Below, in pieces: positions 59,466 to 64,000 of a DNA stretch of 64,000 bases. The position numbers and the translations under genes were made by a program. This DNA comes from Epiperipatus broadwayi. Its lineage: Eukaryota > Onychophora > Udeonychophora > Euonychophora > Peripatidae. Under the pieces are notes generated by a model. The model was not told the DNA's origin. It worked only from the letters and a program-made list of their open reading frames with translations, and ran no database searches. The number at the start of each line of letters is the position of its first letter. Position 1 is the stretch's first letter. The stretch lies in NCBI GenBank assembly GCA_028023455.1, contig JAQFVV010006341.1, positions 2,476,001 through 2,540,000 on the forward strand, in the 5' to 3' direction.

Positions 59466-59652
59466 AAACGCAAATAATGCAAATATCTCAAAGTAGAAGA
59501 GCTCAAAAAAGTAACTGTGATGCCGTGGACAGCAAAATCACAATAGACAGAAAAGTCAAAAAATTTCCCCAACCTCTCTCCAAATTTTAAATCTTGCGGG
59601 TAAAAAAAAAAAAAAAAATTGACTCTGATGGATTAATCACGCCAGTCACTTG

Positions 59653-59708
59653 GTTGCCATGACAATGTTGTCATGCAAAAACGACGATGTCTACCGGAAG
59701 GGAAATCG
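59653..59708 (+). promoter_or_regulatory. Candidate promoter and short first exon
   Basis: Within a locally CpG-containing stretch: GTTGCCATGACAAT (59653-59666) fits the RFX X-box (GTTRCC-N2-RRNAAC) except for its last base, T instead of C; a 16-bp palindrome ATGACAATGTTGTCAT overlaps it (59659-59674); ACCGGAAG (59693-59700) fits an ETS site. ATG at 59687 opens seven codons (MSTGREI) before a consensus donor, TCG|GTAAGT (GT at 59709). No following exon could be identified. Prediction only. Confidence 0.3.
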
Positions 59709-59759
59709 GTAAGTGTAATATGTCATCGGTTGAATAATCCGTGACTACCTTAATTATTT

Positions 59760-60860
59760 GGATGAGGAAGTTATTATTAAGAAGGATTATATTTATTTAA
59801 AGTTATTTGTTAGATATGTTGATGATTGTCTGTAGTTTATACTGATAAATTGAAAGAGTTGGTAAATGGTTTAATTGTTTGGATCCTTCTATATCTTGTA
59901 GAAGGAAGGAGGTTAGATTTTGTTAAATTCAAATTTTTAGATTTATTAGTGATAAGAAATGTAAAGAATAATTGTCACTGTTAAAAGTAAGGATTGGATT
60001 TAAGATCTATAATTAATCATTCTGTATCTCGTAAGGAATTATTGCTATAGAAATGACTTTATTGTAAAACCATTTTGTTGTAAACAATTGTGATTAGTAA
60101 GATTCTAAAGTAGCTTAACTTTTATCTAATGCAATTTCAATTAGCCAGATTTTAATTAAAATAACTTAATTTGACCTAAGGCGGGTGTGGTGTTATTTAC
60201 ATTCTTGTTTACAACAAAATGTTATTAACCAAAAGTTAAAAAAAATTTTTTTTTTTTAAATAAAACTTTTCAACATATTTTTAAATAAACCTTTTAATAT
60301 ATATTTTTAATGAGGTCAATTTTATAAAGATTATTCGAGTTTGGCTACTTTGATAAATTTGTTAAAAGTATTTTATTTAATAGTAATTATAATGTTAATA
60401 ATTGTAATAATATGTAGGATAATAATATGATTTTATTTCTTTGCCTTTTAAATTGTCTTATTATAGAATTGAAGTAAAAGTAGAAATTTTTTTGGAAATA
60501 AGAAAATTGCTTGGAAAAGGGGTATCTCTGAATAATTTATTAAACAATACAAAGAAAATTTTTGATAGAAAGACTATTCCTGGAGTTATGTATATAGGTT
60601 AGAGTAGTTCCAGTTTAAAAGAAAATAAAAATACATAGAAGTAAGGCTAGAAATAAATATCTAAATTCTGCTTTATCTTTCCATGAAAGAGATACAGGAA
60701 CACTAGTAGTTTTGATGAGCTATGATTGTCTTTGAAAAAAGGGAAGTAAAAAGAATTAAATAATCTTTAGTATTAAAAATTCATGATTCTGAAGCAATTA
60801 ATTTGTTCAAAAGTTCTTTTAATATTAAGAGTGTATGGATGTAAGTGGGAATTGTGGGTA
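59760..60860 (+). pseudogene. Penelope-like element relic
   Basis: LFVRYVDDCL at 59803-59832 contains the YVDD catalytic motif, followed in nearby frames by a FLDLLVIRN-like segment (about 59925-59960), the post-YxDD block of Penelope RTs, and RSIINHSVSRKE. Around 60560-60700 PGVMYIG and SFHERDTG-like pieces resemble the GIY-YIG endonuclease region. Stops are frequent. The order RT then GIY-YIG supports Penelope rather than LINE or Gypsy. Confidence 0.45.
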
Positions 60861-63120
60861 ATATGTGAAATAAAATTTTGATATGTTTGAGTACTTTACA
60901 CTTGAGAAGTCTGCTTGTAGCAGTGAAGCCATTGGTTGGGTTTTAGAGTTTATTTCTTTGGCTAATATGGTTTAGTTTTGAATTTGGAGTAATTTTGATT
61001 ATTATATATATTAAAACAGTGCAAAAAGGTCTGTCTAATCAAAAATAATAACCAATATGTTGGTAGCCAAATTGTAACAATCAAATGATGGAAAATGAAT
61101 TCTCAAGGTTGTAAATATTATAATATAACTAAGCAAATTACCAATCCATCCATTAACATATTCTGGATATCAAAGGGAATTTTATTGTACCCAACTATAT
61201 TTATAACAATTTTATATATTCATAAAGTACGGATTTAAATATCTAATTTATATGAAATAGACTACTATACTCAGGAATTTTAATAAATATAAAATGTGTT
61301 AAATGTATATGACCATAAAATTTATTAAATAATGTGGTGATATAAATAAAGAAATACGAAGGTCAAGCTAATTTAACTAAAATAAAATATGCTTTATTTA
61401 CATGAATATAATAATAAAATAAAAAGTAAATGAATAAATAATAGGATGTTGTCTCGGATACATATTCTAAATACAAAAATAAAATTTTAAAAACTATGCA
61501 GATCTTTATATTCAGGGCATGTAAAATACATGTTGTTGCCCAATATCAATATTAAAGGAAGGTTATTTAAACTAGGCATGAAATTTGCTTAAATAAAAAA
61601 TTAAATATAATTAGAACTATTTAGTATGTTTTACTTAGTTCATTAGCATCTACAAAATCACTACTTCGGTCTAATAATGTTCACTTTTCCAGCTATTTTA
61701 TTCACTATATTTTACTTTGTCATATAATATCTAATAAGTATTTTGGTTTTAAACAATAGTGCATCCATATGCAGATATTAGGTATAGGAGTTTTGCTCTA
61801 CTATATGACTATAAAACATTTAATATATAAAAGCATATTACTACAGAAGACTGGAAAGTATATTAAAGATAAACAAAACATAATATTACATAAATAAATA
61901 ATCCTAAATATTGATTAAAAATTTATAATCTTACTTTAAGAACAAACATTCACACCAATAAAATAATGTTTTCCAAGATCATTTCCTTATAAACATATTT
62001 ATATGCTAATAATAATCTATAAAGATTATACATTTTATTTTTAGCAACAAACAATTGCAAAAGGAAAATAGTAAGTAGAAAATTTAAAGTTCTGTAAAAT
62101 AGTTCTTTTTTTAAGTAGTTCCCTTGATGCTTTTCTGGAGAATTCCAAAGTCATTAACATGTGTGTAGACAATAAGTTGTTTATCTACTTTGGGTGGGGT
62201 TTTCCTTCTTTCATTAGATTTTAAATGATAAAGTTTAGCAGCATTTCCTTTATAAATTTTAGCAAAATTAATTTATAAAGCTATTTTTCATTTGTAATAG
62301 CATATACTTGGTAATACATTGTCTAATCATCCATACCGCTCGATGGCACTGTTGCTAGTGAAAAAGAAATAGATATAACATTATCGGGCTGTTTTTATTT
62401 TGTTGATTTATGTTTTTAACATAACTACATCCATATAATTAAAAAAAAAAAACAGGGGTGTATGAAGAAATGCCTATATGAATATGAAGATAAGTTCATA
62501 AGTAAGTTTAGTTATATTTATAAAGTTTTATTTCCCAGGTCATATTTAAGTCATCATTATCACTATAATAATGTAGTAAAAGTTCATTTTTATACTCATA
62601 TTTGTACTTGATTTGTCCTGGAAGCAGATTCCAGTGGCTGAAAGATTTGTATTTGTGTGCTATAATGTCTTTTTTAGATGTTTACAATTAAAATAATATT
62701 TCAAATTGCATAATATTTATAATTTAAAATATTAACTATTTTAAAATAAAATTACAGTTTTACAAACATTTAAATAAAAGGATCATATAATAAAATAAAG
62801 CATTTTCTTTTATTTATTTTGCATCAATGAAGTTGTTATATTAAAATTTTAAAAATAATATTTCTAATTTTTAAAAATAGATAAGAATAAATATGCATGC
62901 GCACACATAATTTTAAATAATAAACCAAAGTTCTGCTAATTATTTTAAAATAGTTCTGAAGTATATATGAGCTAATACAAATATTATTTCTTTTATAAAA
63001 ATCATTTTAAAATATTATATGTTTTAGAATGTATTAAACTTTATTAAATTTTAAGATAGTATATATATTTAAATAAAATATTAAACTTTAATGTCATATT
63101 TTCTGCAATACTAAAATTTG
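60861..63120. other. AT-rich DNA, no gene seen
   Basis: No coding, RNA or repeat call could be supported. Confidence 0.6.
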
Positions 63121-63127
63121 CTACTAT

Positions 63128-63310
63128 AATTTTTTTTTTTTTCTTTTTTTTTCCCTTTCCCCCCCTTTTCTTTTTTTCCCCCCCCTTTTTTTTTTTTTTT
63201 GTTCTTTTCCTCCCCAAATTTTTCCACCTTTTAAATTTTTTAACTTTTTTTTATTAAAAAAAATTTTTTTAAAAATTTTTTTTTTTGAAAAAAAAAGTAG
63301 AATTTAATTT
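63128..63310. repeat. Low-complexity T/C and A/T runs
   Basis: Runs of T alternating with unusually long C runs (CCCCCCC, 63160-63186), then mixed T and A runs. C runs of this length occur nowhere else in the window. It may be a real low-complexity tract or a consensus error in assembly. Confidence 0.8.
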
Positions 63311-63384
63311 AATTTTTTATTTTTAAGAAAGTTTTTAACAAACTTTTTATTTAAACTTTTTAATAATATATATAAAAAAAAACA

Positions 63385-63412
63385 ATGTAACGAACGTCTG
63401 TGCTCGTTACAA
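63385..63412. repeat. Short hairpin TGTAACGA...TCGTTACA
   Basis: Eight-base perfect arms around a 10-base loop. TGTAACGA resembles some LTR ends but no partner was found. Confidence 0.4.
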
Positions 63413-63606
63413 TAAATTTTAATGATCGTTTTATAGGATATCCAATTTTACTATGATATTTGAAATAAACTAATAAAAAATTTTAGAATGTAAGTACTAT
63501 TAAGCTTAGATTGTTTATATATATTACAATATATACATCAAATATATCACATATATGTGTAATGTACCCAATATGTATACAAATACCACATTCAATATAT
63601 ATACAC

Positions 63607-64000
63607 TGTACCGGTCAGAATTGTATGTTCGTCTAACAAGAGTTAGCATCTAGGCAATAGTACCTCAAGTCCAATCATGTACAAGATACGTAAGTCAGGA
63701 ACAATCATGAACTCTGCCCTATTGCCCATTTTCCAGATCTATAACATTACAAACAACATTTCTGATGATAACAAATGAAATCCCATTTATTCCTGTCCCG
63801 GAACAACAGCGGAGAAACGATATCTACAGGGAATGATAATACTACTAGGCTTCGAACCCCCGCCCCAACAGAATGAAACAGCTTAAGATTATAATTAGAC
63901 TTTTCTTCAAAATTCATTAATAAATCTCAGAAGTTGGCTTAAGGTCAATGGAAATGAGCTATAAATAACTCAATCTAATTAATGATGTGTATGCATCAAT
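63607..64000. repeat. Start of a third LTR of the element 1 family (cut by window end)
   Basis: Begins TGTACCGGTCAGAATTGTATG and follows the element 1 LTR start for about 170 bp (AGCATCTAGGCAA.AGTACCTC, ACTCTGCCCTATT, CCAGATCTATAACATTA), then diverges. The family is thus repeated beyond the nested copy and the solo LTR. Confidence 0.75.

Noticed and set aside
54300-64000. Search for the next ZXD exon (finger 7 onward)
   Set aside because: No frame with C-X4-C...H-X3-H was found on the + strand; the exon is presumably beyond the window.

Overview
The window is AT-rich eukaryotic nuclear DNA: split exons with GT/AG borders, very long introns, and dense layers of decayed retroelements. There is no operon structure or Shine-Dalgarno pattern. 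An RTE-type non-LTR family with a (GAT)n-like tail, Gypsy fragments, a Penelope-like relic and an ISXO2-like relic suggest an invertebrate. An arthropod, perhaps a chelicerate, is my guess, with low confidence.

The only host gene I can support is the 5' part of a ZXD-family (ZXDA/B/C-like) C2H2 zinc-finger transcription factor on the + strand. Exon 1 (19683-20634) encodes an acidic, Ser/Asn-rich N-terminus. Exons 2-5 lie at 29971-30692, and exon 6 at 54063-54258. All five junctions are GT/AG and keep the reading frame, giving 548 codons, six complete zinc fingers and the start of a seventh. The rest of the gene lies beyond the window. Intron 1 is about 9.3 kb and intron 5 about 23.4 kb; both are swollen by transposons.

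Regions: 1-1.5 kb, 3' part of a Gypsy element with a candidate LTR; 3.2-4.3 kb, a foldback element and a LINE relic; 6.3-9.3 kb, a broken non-LTR retrotransposon; 9.6-12.6 kb, decayed RTE copy; 14.4-18.4 kb, decayed Gypsy element with an LTR, a tRNA-Leu-type primer site and an inversion inside pol; 19.6-54.3 kb, the ZXD gene. Intron 1 holds a second RTE copy (24.5-29.4 kb), itself split by a foldback element and a 2.0-kb solo LTR. Intron 5 holds a nest: an element with ~2.25-kb LTRs (32256-47856) carries inside its left LTR a second element with ~2.95-kb LTRs (32980-42468). Neither shows a pol gene; each carries a coiled-coil, gag-like reading frame on the minus strand. A nearly complete RTE copy follows (49.3-52.5 kb, minus). 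Beyond exon 6 are a tRNA-derived SINE with a 16-bp target duplication, an ISXO2-like transposase fragment, a candidate promoter and first exon (59.65-59.71 kb), a Penelope-like relic, a C/T-rich low-complexity block, and at the right edge the start of a third LTR of the long-LTR family.

The best candidate for something undescribed is this pair of nested, pol-less, long-LTR families, which resemble non-autonomous LARD-type elements. Next come two hairpin elements with different arms but the same asymmetric architecture and ~15-bp flanking duplications.
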